From positions 33,803 to 97,802 of the forward strand of contig CAZGCI010000001.1 of assembly GCA_964524185.1 (NCBI GenBank): DNA of 64,000 nucleotides. Direction: 5' to 3'. This DNA comes from Thiohalocapsa sp964524185 (GTDB lineage Bacteria > Pseudomonadota > Gammaproteobacteria > Chromatiales > Chromatiaceae). The notes beneath the pieces were generated by a model, which made no database searches, was not told the DNA's origin, and saw only the letters and a program-made list of their open reading frames with translations. The position numbers and the translations under genes were made by a program. Position 1 is the first letter of the stretch; the number at the start of each line of letters is the position of its first letter. Shown here piece by piece: positions 17,758-25,910 of the stretch.

Positions 17758-18121
17758 GCAACTGAAAGACTTGGTCGTCGAGACCCTGAACGACATGAAG
17801 GCCCGCGACATTGTCGTCATGGATGTCCGCGGCAAGACCAGCGTGACGGACTATATGGTGGTCGCCTCCGGTACCTCGGACCGGCACGTCAAGGCCGTCG
17901 CCGAGACCGTTGGCTACCGCGCCAAAGAGGCCGGCGAGCCGCCCCTCGGCAGCGAGGGCATTGCCGATGGGGAGTGGGCGCTGGTGGACCTGAACGGCGT
18001 TGTTCTGCACGTCATGTTGCCCAAGGTGCGGGACTTCTACAATCTCGAGCGGCTGTGGTCCGCGCCGGCCCTGGTCGCTGAGACCATGCCGCGGCAGACC
18101 ATGGCGGCCGGGCGCGCCTGA
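17747..18121 (+). CDS. rsfS: Ribosomal silencing factor RsfS
   Basis: 124 residues. ATG 17747 was chosen because AGAGGGG lies 5 to 11 bases upstream and the family begins there (MQLEQLKDLVVETLNDMKA). The DUF143/Iojap fold shows DIVVMDVRGKTSVTDYMVVASGTSDRHVKA-type residues. RsfS binds ribosomal protein uL14 and blocks subunit joining when nutrients are short. The start overlaps the last 11 bases of nadD. The usual third partner rlmH does not follow here; a WYL regulator does. Confidence 0.95.
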   Translation: MQLEQLKDLVVETLNDMKARDIVVMDVRGKTSVTDYMVVASGTSDRHVKAVAETVGYRAKEAGEPPLGSEGIADGEWALVDLNGVVLHVMLPKVRDFYNLERLWSAPALVAETMPRQTMAAGRA

Positions 18122-18158
18122 GCCGTGCCGGCGCGGGCATCGGCGCGGATGTTGCCGT

Positions 18159-19196
18159 GTGGACCGCTTCGATCGCATCTTCGAGCTGAACCGTATCCTC
18201 CAGGGCGCGCGGCGGCCGGTTTCGCGTCGGCGCCTGGAGGAGGAGCTCGAGTGTTCCCGGGCGACGGTGAAGCGCATCATCGAGGACATGCGCCTCTACC
18301 TGCACGCGCCGATCGTCTATGATCGAGAGCACAATGGCTATTGTTACGATGAGTCCGAGGGCGGCATGTACGAGCTGCCGGGCCTCTGGTTCAACGCCTC
18401 AGAACTGCATGCACTGCTGACGGTGCAGCAGCTGCTGGCCGACGTGCAGCCTGGCCTGTTGGAGCCTGTATTGAAGCCGCTGCAACAGCGGATCGACGGG
18501 CTGCTGGAGCTTCAGCGCACTGGCTCCGAAGGGCTGCAGGGCCGCATTCGCATGCTGCAGATGGCCGCGCGCTATAACGCGGAGCAGGGCGGGGCGATCT
18601 TCCAGACCGTCGCCGGCGCCTTGGCCCAGCGCCGACGCCTGCGTCTGCGCTACTACAACCGCTGGCAGGAAGCCCGTGCTGAGCGCGATGTCTCACCGCA
18701 GCGGTTGGTGCACTATCGGGACAATTGGTATCTGGATGGCTGGTGTCACCTGCGCGAGGGCCTGCGCACCTTTGCCATTGACGCCGTTGAGCGTGCAGAG
18801 ACCTTGGGCGCGCCGGCCATGGAGGTGCCTGCAGCGGCACTGGACAGCCATTTCGCGAGCTCCTACGGTATCTTCGCCGGTACGCCGGAGCACGAGGCCG
18901 TGCTGCGCTTTAGCGCTACTCGCGCCCGTTACGTGGCCAAAGAGCGTTGGCATCGCGATCAGCGGGGGCAGCTGCTCGGCGACGGCCGGTACGAGCTGCG
19001 GGTGCCCTACAGCAACCCCGCGGAGCTCATCATGGATATTCTCAAATTTGGCCCGGAGGTGGAGGTCGTGGCCCCTCTGACCCTGCGGGAGGCCGTGGCC
19101 GAGCGTTTGCGACAGGCATTGCAGCGCTACGGCGAGGGCGCCGAACAAGCCGAGCTGCGTCCGGGTGCGGCAACCCTGGCCGGTGATGTCGCTTGA
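18159..19196 (+). CDS. WYL-domain transcriptional regulator (YafY type)
   Basis: 345 residues from a GTG at 18159 (VDRFDRIFELNRIL). The N-terminus is a DeoR-like winged helix-turn-helix (PVSRRRLEEELECSRATVKR). The centre is a WYL domain (RLRYYNRWQ, then QRLVHYRDNWYLDGWC) and a C-terminal WCX-type extension follows. Such proteins are DNA-binding regulators whose WYL domain may sense nucleotides or nucleic acid ends. No target can be read from sequence. It lies between rsfS and folA. The start codon is chosen by homology; no strong ribosome-binding site is visible. Confidence 0.85.
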   Translation: MDRFDRIFELNRILQGARRPVSRRRLEEELECSRATVKRIIEDMRLYLHAPIVYDREHNGYCYDESEGGMYELPGLWFNASELHALLTVQQLLADVQPGLLEPVLKPLQQRIDGLLELQRTGSEGLQGRIRMLQMAARYNAEQGGAIFQTVAGALAQRRRLRLRYYNRWQEARAERDVSPQRLVHYRDNWYLDGWCHLREGLRTFAIDAVERAETLGAPAMEVPAAALDSHFASSYGIFAGTPEHEAVLRFSATRARYVAKERWHRDQRGQLLGDGRYELRVPYSNPAELIMDILKFGPEVEVVAPLTLREAVAERLRQALQRYGEGAEQAELRPGAATLAGDVA

Positions 19197-19223
19197 CCTT
19201 CAGCTGGAACGCGTCCTGCTCAG

Positions 19224-19730
19224 GTGGCAACGAAACAGCGCATTACCCTTATAGCCGCACTCGCCCGCAACGGCGTCATCGGCCGAGACAACGCGCTGCC
19301 GTGGCGCCTGCCTGCAGACCTGGCCCACTTCAAGCGCCTAACGCTGGACAAGCCCTTGGTCATGGGGCGGCGCACCTGGGAATCCTTGCCGGGGCTGTTA
19401 CCACGGCGCCGGCATATCGTCATTTCGTCGGACCCCGACTACCACGCCGCGGGCTGTGACCACGTCACGTCGCCGGCGGCGGCCCTCGCCGCCGCCGGCG
19501 AGGCGCCGGAGGTGATGGTGGTGGGCGGTGCGGCGGTGTACGCGGCGCTGCTGCACCGAGCGACGCACATGGCACTCACGCTGGTGGATGCGGACGTGCC
19601 GGGGGATGTGCGCTTCCCCGACTGGTCGCCGGCAGACTGGCGGGAGATCTCCCGCGAGCATCGTCGGGCGGACGCCCGCAACGCCTACGCGCTGGACTTC
19701 GTCCTGCTGGAGCGAGACGTCACCCAGTAG
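19224..19730 (+). CDS. folA: Dihydrofolate reductase
   Basis: 168 residues from a GTG at 19224. Conserved features are LIAALARNGVIGRDNALPWRLPADLAHFK, with the active-site acidic residue in the PADLAHFK helix, then VMGRRTWESLP and VVGGAAVYAALL. The enzyme reduces dihydrofolate to tetrahydrofolate with NADPH in the cytoplasm. It ends 78 bases before the convergent transaldolase gene. pabB at 36895 supplies another folate step. (Motif given in two parts: ALARNGVIGRDNALPWRL and PADLAHFK.). Confidence 0.94.
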   Translation: MATKQRITLIAALARNGVIGRDNALPWRLPADLAHFKRLTLDKPLVMGRRTWESLPGLLPRRRHIVISSDPDYHAAGCDHVTSPAAALAAAGEAPEVMVVGGAAVYAALLHRATHMALTLVDADVPGDVRFPDWSPADWREISREHRRADARNAYALDFVLLERDVTQ

Positions 19731-19808
19731 GCGTTGGAGCGAGCCTCGGGGTGAGCCGCAGGCGGAGGAATCCCGCGACCGCCAGACGGCGCGCCGGTGG
19801 CGCAGGGC

Positions 19809-20777
19809 TCAGCAGTTGCGGCAGATTTCGTGCGCGAAGGATTCCAGCTTGCGCGTGTCGGCGGCAAACAGCCGAATGCCCTCGGCGAGCTTCTCGGTGG
19901 CCATGGCGTCCTCGTTCACGCACCACCGGAAGGCCTTCTCATCGAACCGCTGCTCTGGGATATCCATGGTCGCGGCGGCGGCTGGGTCCAGCTTACGAGG
20001 CACATCGCCGTCGGACTCGGCCAGCTCAGCGAGCAGCTTGGGCGCGATGGTGAGGTAGTCGCAGCCAGCGAGTTCCAGGATCTCGTCCACATTGCGGAAG
20101 CTCGCGCCCATGACGATGGTTCCGTAGCCGTGACGCTTGTAATAGTTGAAGATCTCTGTAACGGACTTCACGCCTGGGTCTTCATCCGCTGGGTAGCCCG
20201 ACACATTCTCGGCGTTCTTATACCAGTCCAAAATCCGGCCGACGAAGGGCGAGATGAGGGTCACGCCGGCATCGGCGCAGGCCAGCGCCTGCGGGAAACT
20301 GAACAGCAGCGTCAGGTTACAGTGGATGCCGCGACGCTGGAGTACCTCGGCGGCGCGGATGCCCTCCCAGGTGGATGCGATCTTGAACAGGACCCGGTCT
20401 TTTGGATCCACTCCGATGTCCTGGTAGAGCTCAATGAGCCCCTCACAGCGTGCGATGGTGCCTTCGGTGTCGAAGGAGAGGCGCGCGTCGATCTCGGTGG
20501 ACACGCGACCGGGCACGATCTGCAAGATCTCCGCACCGAAGTTCACCGCAAGCTTATCCATGGTCCAGCGCGCCTGCTGCAGCTGGCTGCTGCCGCGCTC
20601 CTGGCCGAAGGCGACAGCATCTTCCACCAGGTGTCGGTACTGTGGCAGCTGGGCCGCCTTGTAGAGCAGTGAGGGATTGGTGGTGGCGTCCTGCGGCTTA
20701 TATTCGGCGATGCTGTCGAAGTCGCCGGTGTCGGCGACGACGGTGGTCATGGTCTTGAGTTGGTCAAGCTTGCTCAT
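19809..20777 (-). CDS. tal: Transaldolase
   Basis: 322 residues from the ATG at 20777 (minus strand), with GGAG six bases upstream; the open frame runs further back to 20993 without homology. The class I transaldolase pattern is clear: TTVVADTGDFDSIAEYKPQ, DATTNPSLL, then VLFKIASTWEG with the Schiff-base lysine, and GVTLISPFVGRILDWYK. It moves a three-carbon dihydroxyacetone unit between sugar phosphates in the pentose phosphate pathway. It is convergent with folA and divergent from the CHAD gene. Confidence 0.96.
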   Translation of the reverse strand: MSKLDQLKTMTTVVADTGDFDSIAEYKPQDATTNPSLLYKAAQLPQYRHLVEDAVAFGQERGSSQLQQARWTMDKLAVNFGAEILQIVPGRVSTEIDARLSFDTEGTIARCEGLIELYQDIGVDPKDRVLFKIASTWEGIRAAEVLQRRGIHCNLTLLFSFPQALACADAGVTLISPFVGRILDWYKNAENVSGYPADEDPGVKSVTEIFNYYKRHGYGTIVMGASFRNVDEILELAGCDYLTIAPKLLAELAESDGDVPRKLDPAAAATMDIPEQRFDEKAFRWCVNEDAMATEKLAEGIRLFAADTRKLESFAHEICRNC

Positions 20778-20868
20778 ATCAGGCTCCGAGCGGAATGTCG
20801 CCGGACGGATGTTGACCGCGCCGACCCCAACCTCACAAGGTCCGGGCGCTATCCTGCCATTGGTAGTT

Positions 20869-20880
20869 CGGGATATCCCG
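20869..20880. promoter_or_regulatory. 12-bp perfect palindrome in the tal/CHAD divergent region
   Basis: CGGGATATCCCG is a perfect palindrome in the 240-base region between the divergent tal and CHAD starts. It is 92 bases upstream of tal and 137 upstream of the CHAD ATG. It could be a repressor or activator site; no family can be assigned. Confidence 0.35.
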
Positions 20881-21017
20881 TATCGGCGCTGCTGGCGCCC
20901 AGGGGTTTGTGAGAAGCACTCCCAAGGACTGTCGCCGCTTTGCAATCTGTCAGCCGCGGCGGCCAATGGCTGTTGCTCGGTTGAGAATACCAATCACGCC
21001 AACTGCATCTCATCGCC

Positions 21018-22610
21018 ATGGACTTGCTGCTGACGACCACTGCCGGTGCGGAGCAGGATATGGACGCGGCGCTCGCCCTGATCCGCGCCCACCTGCATTG
21101 TGCGCCCGAGGCCCTCGTGCCCGTCCGGCGGCGCTTTTTCGACAGTTTCGAGTGGAGCCTCTACGCCGCCGATGCGGCGTTGGAGGAGATCAGCGCCGAG
21201 GGTCGACGCGAGCTCGTGTGGCAGGACCTCGCCGACCAGGGCAGGGTGCTGGCTCGGCAGTTGATCGATGCGGAGCCCGGTCTCATCGGAGAGCTCCCGC
21301 CGGGGCCGGTGCGCGAGCGTCTGGCGCCACTCCTAGGCGTGCGCCGCCTGCTCAGCGTGGCCTCCCTGAGCGGTATCCGCCGCACGCTGCGCGTGCTGAA
21401 CGACGATGACAAGACCGTCGCGCGCATCCTGCTGGAACAGACGCATGTCGAGCGCGCGGATGGCCATGCGGCGGTGGCGCTGCCACTGCGGCTACAGCTC
21501 ATCGGCGTGCGAGGCCACAAGGCGGAGGCCGTGTCGGTCGCCCGTCAGTTGCAGACCATCCTGGCGTTGGTATCCGCGCCGGCACCGCTGTACCTGGATG
21601 CCCTCGCAGCCGCGGACTGCCGCCCGGGCAGCTACTCGTCGAAGCTGGATTATCGACTCGATCCGGCACAGTCGGCGGAAGCCGCCACGCGAGCCATTCT
21701 GCTTGGCCTGCTGGACACGCTAGACGCGAATGTTGACGGCGCTCGGCAGGCCCTGGACCCGGAGTTCCTGCATGACCTGCGCGTAGCCACCCGGCGCACG
21801 CGCTCGGCGCTTAGCCAGATCAAGGGCGTGCTGCCGTCGGCCGTCGTCGACGACTTCAAGCTCCGCTTCGCCTGGCTGCAGCAGGTCACGGGCCCCGTGC
21901 GGGACCTGGACGTCTCTTTGCTGGACTTTCCGCAGCGCAAGGCCGCCCTGCCGCCGCCGCTGCGCGATGACCTGGATCCGCTGCGGCACTGGCTCGAATG
22001 GCACCACAGCGCCGAGCAAAAGGCACTGTCGGAGGTGCTGGACAGCGCGCGCTTCAAGGCCCTGCTGCGGGACTGGCGCACCTTTCTGGAGGCTCGCGCC
22101 GGCAACGGCGCCGAGCACGCCACCACGCCCGTGAAGGTCGTAGCCGACAAGCGTATTCGGCGCATGCTTAAGCGTGTGCGCAAGGAAGGGCGAGCCATCA
22201 ACCCTGCGTCGCCGCCCGAGGACCTCCATGAACTGCGCAAGAGCTGCAAAAAACTCCGGTACCTCATGGAATTTTTCCAGAGCCTGTACCCGACGCACGA
22301 GATCAAGGTGCTCATCAAACAGACCAAGGTGTTGTTAGACAATTTGGGCGGCTTCCAGGATCTTGCCGTGCAGGCGGACCACCTGCGTGAGACCGCCGTC
22401 GCCATGCACGCCCAAGGTGCAGCGCCGGTGCCCACACTGCTCGCCATAGGCGCACTCATCGGCCAGCTGTTGGAGCAGCAGCAGCGGGCGCGGCGCGAGC
22501 TGGCGCGCATCTTCGCGGGCTTCGACAGCGCGGAGCAGACGTCAGTCTGTCGACGGCTGTTTGCCGCCACGCGCGCCGGCCCCGCGGCGCCGGCGGAGCG
22601 GGACGCATGA
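21018..22610 (+). CDS. CHAD-domain protein with degenerate CYTH-like N-terminus
   Basis: 530 residues. Two CHAD-type His/Arg/Lys helices are visible: FLHDLRVATRRTRSALSQIK around 255 and DLHELRKSCKKLRYLMEFF near 405. CHAD domains bind inorganic polyphosphate through such basic helices. The N-terminus has RRRFFDSFEWSLYAADAALE, which resembles the DTxDxRL segment of CYTH triphosphate tunnel enzymes but lacks the ExExK start, so it is probably not catalytic. The gene overlaps by 4 bases a small ParA-like remnant. No polyphosphate kinase gene is in the window. Confidence 0.85.
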   Translation: MDLLLTTTAGAEQDMDAALALIRAHLHCAPEALVPVRRRFFDSFEWSLYAADAALEEISAEGRRELVWQDLADQGRVLARQLIDAEPGLIGELPPGPVRERLAPLLGVRRLLSVASLSGIRRTLRVLNDDDKTVARILLEQTHVERADGHAAVALPLRLQLIGVRGHKAEAVSVARQLQTILALVSAPAPLYLDALAAADCRPGSYSSKLDYRLDPAQSAEAATRAILLGLLDTLDANVDGARQALDPEFLHDLRVATRRTRSALSQIKGVLPSAVVDDFKLRFAWLQQVTGPVRDLDVSLLDFPQRKAALPPPLRDDLDPLRHWLEWHHSAEQKALSEVLDSARFKALLRDWRTFLEARAGNGAEHATTPVKVVADKRIRRMLKRVRKEGRAINPASPPEDLHELRKSCKKLRYLMEFFQSLYPTHEIKVLIKQTKVLLDNLGGFQDLAVQADHLRETAVAMHAQGAAPVPTLLAIGALIGQLLEQQQRARRELARIFAGFDSAEQTSVCRRLFAATRAGPAAPAERDA

Positions 22611-22813
22611 CGGTTCTCGGCGTGTACAGCATCAAGGGCGGCGTCGGCACGACCTCTAGCACCGTCAATCCGTCGCATCTCGCGACGGCCGAGGGCTGCC
22701 CCACCCTGGCGCTGGAGGTCGCGCGCATGGGCCTGCACCGGCTGCCGCTGCCGACCTATGCGCCGTCCAGCGCGTATCGCGCATGCTGGAAGGAGGCCAT
22801 CGCGACGCTTTGA
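22607..22813 (+). pseudogene. ParA-family ATPase remnant, truncated and P-loop mutated
   Basis: 68 residues starting MTVLGVYSIKGGVGTTSS. ParA/MinD ATPases begin with KGGVGKT; here the essential lysine is a threonine. The following segment NPSHLATAEGCPTLALE still looks like the usual NLAYLAA-type helix and TLL(W)DLDPQG strand, but the DxDPQG motif is gone and the protein stops at about a quarter of normal length. The ATG overlaps the CHAD stop (ATGA), which suggests the two were once a coupled pair. It is most probably a decayed gene; a small expressed peptide cannot be excluded. Confidence 0.7.
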
Positions 22814-22861
22814 CCGGCAAGCCGCCGTAACGACGGGCGCACTGCTGCACGCTGAGTACCG

Positions 22862-23842
22862 CTATGCTGCGCCGCGCACCGCGCGCAGGATCCGCTCCTC
22901 CAGCCAGTACACCGGCCGCCACGGCCAGCGCCCGGCGACGAAACCCACATGGCCGCCGGTGGGGCTGAGCTCGAGGGTGACACCGGGGCCGAGCTCATGG
23001 GCAAAGGGCAGGCTCGCCGGAAACAGGAAGGGGTCGTCGGCCGCTTGGATGACGAGGGTCGGTGTGCGGATGTTGGGCAAGTACTGCCGGCAGCTGGCCC
23101 GCTGGTAATAGTCGAAGACGCCGGCGAAACCGTTCAGGGGTGCCGTGATTTGGTCATCGAAGGTATTGAAGTTACCGATCGCGTCAAGGTCGAGGCGGGG
23201 GTCCAGTGCGGCCGGCCATGGGCGTGCATCGAATTTGCGCCGGAAGCTGCGCTTGAGTCGTTGCACCAGGTGGCCGCGGTAGACGCGTGAGAAGCCGAGC
23301 TCCAGTCGCAGCATCGCGTCGCGCAGCACAAAGGGCACCGAGACGGCAATGCCCTGCGCAATGGCGACGTCGGAGCGGCCTTCACCGAGATACTTCAGAA
23401 GCAGGTTACCACCGAGGGAGAAGCCCACTGCGGTCCGCGGTGGCCCGTCTGGGTCCGCGGCCAGCACCGCGAGCACCGCGGCGAGGTCGTCGCTGGCCCC
23501 GGAGTGGTAGGAGCGGTCGAGCCGGTTCGGCTCGTCGCCGGCGCCACGTAGGTGCATGAATACGGGCCGGAAACCCTCGTGGGCGAGGCGCGTGACCAGC
23601 GCGCCGGCGTAGTGCGAGCGTAGGTCGCCCTCGAGCCCGTGAATAATGAGCACCGACGGTCCATCGGTGTCGCCCACGGCCAGGTCGATGAAGTCTCCGT
23701 CGGTCAGCTCGATCCGACGCCGTCGCAGCCGCAGGGCGGGGGTGGGCGGCGCCCGTCGCGCCAGGCTGCCCCACAGCGTTTGTGCATGTGGCCCCGGTAG
23801 CCACCAGGCGGGGCGGAAGTCGCTTGTGACAATTTGACCCAT
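22862..23842 (-). CDS. YheT-type alpha/beta-hydrolase
   Basis: 326 residues from the ATG at 23842 on the minus strand; the open frame upstream of it lies antisense to the ABC gene and has no homology. The YheT/EMB8 pattern is clear: WWLPGPHAQTLWGSL, then VLIIHGLEGDLRSHYA, HLRGAGDEPNRLDRSYHSG and the nucleophile elbow GFSLGGNLL. The acid lies in QAADDPFLFP and the base in PTGGHVGFV. The family has carboxylesterase-like activity of uncertain substrate. It follows the ABC exporter gene on the same strand after 68 bases. Confidence 0.9.
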   Translation of the reverse strand: MGQIVTSDFRPAWWLPGPHAQTLWGSLARRAPPTPALRLRRRRIELTDGDFIDLAVGDTDGPSVLIIHGLEGDLRSHYAGALVTRLAHEGFRPVFMHLRGAGDEPNRLDRSYHSGASDDLAAVLAVLAADPDGPPRTAVGFSLGGNLLLKYLGEGRSDVAIAQGIAVSVPFVLRDAMLRLELGFSRVYRGHLVQRLKRSFRRKFDARPWPAALDPRLDLDAIGNFNTFDDQITAPLNGFAGVFDYYQRASCRQYLPNIRTPTLVIQAADDPFLFPASLPFAHELGPGVTLELSPTGGHVGFVAGRWPWRPVYWLEERILRAVRGAA

Positions 23843-23910
23843 GTTGATCGACCGCACTGACCGTAACCTTGGACATACTGGCGCCGCGCCTGATCCGCCA
23901 TGGATTGCAG

Positions 23911-25719
23911 CTAGCCCACCTGGCGCGCGTACAGCGCTGCATAGGCGCCAGCCTCGTCCATGAGCTCGGCGTGGCTGCCCTCCTCGATGACGCGGCCGTG
24001 CTCCAGCACCAGCACGCGGTCCGCCTGACGCACAGCGCTCAGCCGATGGGCGATGATGAGCGTGGTACGCCCGGCAAGGAAGCGCGACAACGCTGCGTGC
24101 AGCTGCGCTTCCGTGGTGGCATCCAGCGCCGAGGTGGCCTCGTCCAAGATGACGACCTTCGGGTCTGCCAGCACCATCCGTGCCACCGCGAGGCGCTGGC
24201 GCTGACCGCCCGAGAGGCGCACACCGTTGCGCCCGACGATGGTGTCGAGGCCCTGCGGCAGGTCGGCCACCACCTCGGCAAGCTGGGCGACGCGCAGCGC
24301 CTGCCAAAGCTTGTCGTCCGGTATGCCCCGTCCGAGGGTAAGGTTGAGGCGCAGGCTATCGTTGAAGAGGGCGGGGTGCTGGAGCACGGTCGCGACGTTG
24401 TCGCGCACCACGTCCATGCCGATGCGCTCCACCGGCACGCCGTCGAAGCGCACCCGACCGCCGCTCGGTGCATAGAGCCCGAGGAGCACCTGCACCAGGG
24501 TGGTCTTGCCGCCCCCGCTGGCGCCGACAATGGCGACCTTCTCGCCAGCGGCCAGGTTGAACGAGATGCCGTTGAGCACCCGCGGCCCAGCACCATAGGC
24601 GAAGGTCAGGTCGGAGACGGCCACGTACACTGCCCGCTTGCCGGCGAAGGGGTTCTCCGCATGCGGCCAGGCGGGCTCCCGATGCAGCGCGAGCAGCCGG
24701 TTGATTCGCTTCAAGGCGGCATCCGCAGCCTGGAAGGCGTACTGCACGTTCAGCACCTCCTGCACCGGTCCCATCATGAACCAGAGGTAGGCGAAAACTG
24801 CCAGCATCTCGCCGATGGTGAGGTCGGAGAACAGCACCATCAGCATGCTCACCGCCCGGAACAGGTCGAAACCGAACAGAAACACGGTGAAGGACAGCCG
24901 ATTTGCGGCGTCGCTTTTCCAGGTGAAGGCGCACGACCAGCGGCGGATGGCGTCGGCGGTGTCGATGCCGCGGCCGATGAAGAAGCGCTCACGATTGGCG
25001 GCACGGATCTGTTGGATAGCGTCCAGCGTCTCCGTCAGGCTTTGGGTGAAGGCCTCGTAGGCGGCGTTCTCGCGCCGCTTCATCTCTTTGACGCGGCGGC
25101 CAAAGACCAGGGTGACGTAGATGACAGCGGGATTCAGTAGCAGAATAAACAGCCCAAGCTGCCAGTGCATCCACAGCAACACTGCGGCGGTGCCGAGGAT
25201 GCTCAGCACGGCGACGATGAACTTGGCAACGGCGCTACCGATGAACTCATCCACGGCGTCTACGTCCGTGACCAGGTGTGAGGCGACGGTGCCGCTGCCG
25301 AGGGTCTCGTACTCGGCCATGGAGACGCGCCGGAGTCGCGCCAGTAGGGCGCTGCGGATGCGAAAGACGATAGCCTTGGAAATTACGGTGAACTGCCTGC
25401 TCTGCACAACGGCAAGCCCTACGGACAGCGCCCGCAGCCCGATGGATGCCCCCAGCACCGCTAGCACGTACAGCACCGGGCCGTGCCAGTCCGGCGGGAA
25501 GACGCGGTTCATGAGCGCGACGGCCGCTCCCGGGCTGTCCAGCAACACCTCGTCCACCAGCAGCGGCATCAACAGCGGTACCGGCACCGCGGCGAGGGTG
25601 GCGAGCACGGCAACGACGTTTGCAAGCACCAGCGCACGGCGGTGTTCGCCGGCCATGGCGAGCAGGTGCGACCAGCGGTACGCGGCCGTTGCGGTCGATG
25701 CGATGGCGTCTTGGGACAT
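23911..25719 (-). CDS. ABC exporter, fused transmembrane and ATPase (MsbA/LmrA type)
   Basis: 602 residues. The N-terminal half has about six transmembrane helices of the ABC type I exporter fold (residues about 30-330). The ATPase domain has Walker A GASGGGKTTL, signature LSGGQRQRLAVARM, Walker B VVILDEATSALD and the H-loop IIAHRLS. As a half-transporter it should work as a homodimer in the inner membrane; the substrate (lipid, peptide or drug) cannot be told. It is divergent from tolC. No membrane-fusion (HlyD) gene is adjacent, so a type I secretion partnership is only a possibility. Confidence 0.92.
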   Translation of the reverse strand: MSQDAIASTATAAYRWSHLLAMAGEHRRALVLANVVAVLATLAAVPVPLLMPLLVDEVLLDSPGAAVALMNRVFPPDWHGPVLYVLAVLGASIGLRALSVGLAVVQSRQFTVISKAIVFRIRSALLARLRRVSMAEYETLGSGTVASHLVTDVDAVDEFIGSAVAKFIVAVLSILGTAAVLLWMHWQLGLFILLLNPAVIYVTLVFGRRVKEMKRRENAAYEAFTQSLTETLDAIQQIRAANRERFFIGRGIDTADAIRRWSCAFTWKSDAANRLSFTVFLFGFDLFRAVSMLMVLFSDLTIGEMLAVFAYLWFMMGPVQEVLNVQYAFQAADAALKRINRLLALHREPAWPHAENPFAGKRAVYVAVSDLTFAYGAGPRVLNGISFNLAAGEKVAIVGASGGGKTTLVQVLLGLYAPSGGRVRFDGVPVERIGMDVVRDNVATVLQHPALFNDSLRLNLTLGRGIPDDKLWQALRVAQLAEVVADLPQGLDTIVGRNGVRLSGGQRQRLAVARMVLADPKVVILDEATSALDATTEAQLHAALSRFLAGRTTLIIAHRLSAVRQADRVLVLEHGRVIEEGSHAELMDEAGAYAALYARQVG

Positions 25720-25833
25720 TTCTGCAACAGAAACCCAGCTGTTTTAGCGTCAGGGGGCGGAGGATGATCGCTTAGTGGATTGACCCAAATGGAGTTATCC
25801 GAATACACGTGGGATGATGCTGAGAGACGGCAT

Positions 25834-25863
25834 TTGTGGCATAGCGACACCGTCACCTATACT
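25834..25863 (+). promoter_or_regulatory. Candidate tolC promoter
   Basis: TTGTGG at 25834-25839 and TATACT at 25858-25863 are separated by 18 bases. The predicted start of transcription near 25870 leaves a leader of about 40 bases before tolC. The -10 is good and the -35 is weak. Confidence 0.4.
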
Positions 25864-25910
25864 CTCCGATGCCGCCCCACCGCCCATGCCAACCGGCCCT
25901 GCGAGAGCCT

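Noticed and set aside
23843..24307. 155-residue N-terminal extension of the YheT-like hydrolase
   Set aside because: Lies antisense to the ABC exporter gene, is Gly/Arg/Ala/His-rich, and the family start is the ATG at 23842.
23869..25140. 423-codon plus-strand frame opposite the ABC exporter
   Set aside because: Antisense of the Walker and membrane domains; no independent homology or start signal.
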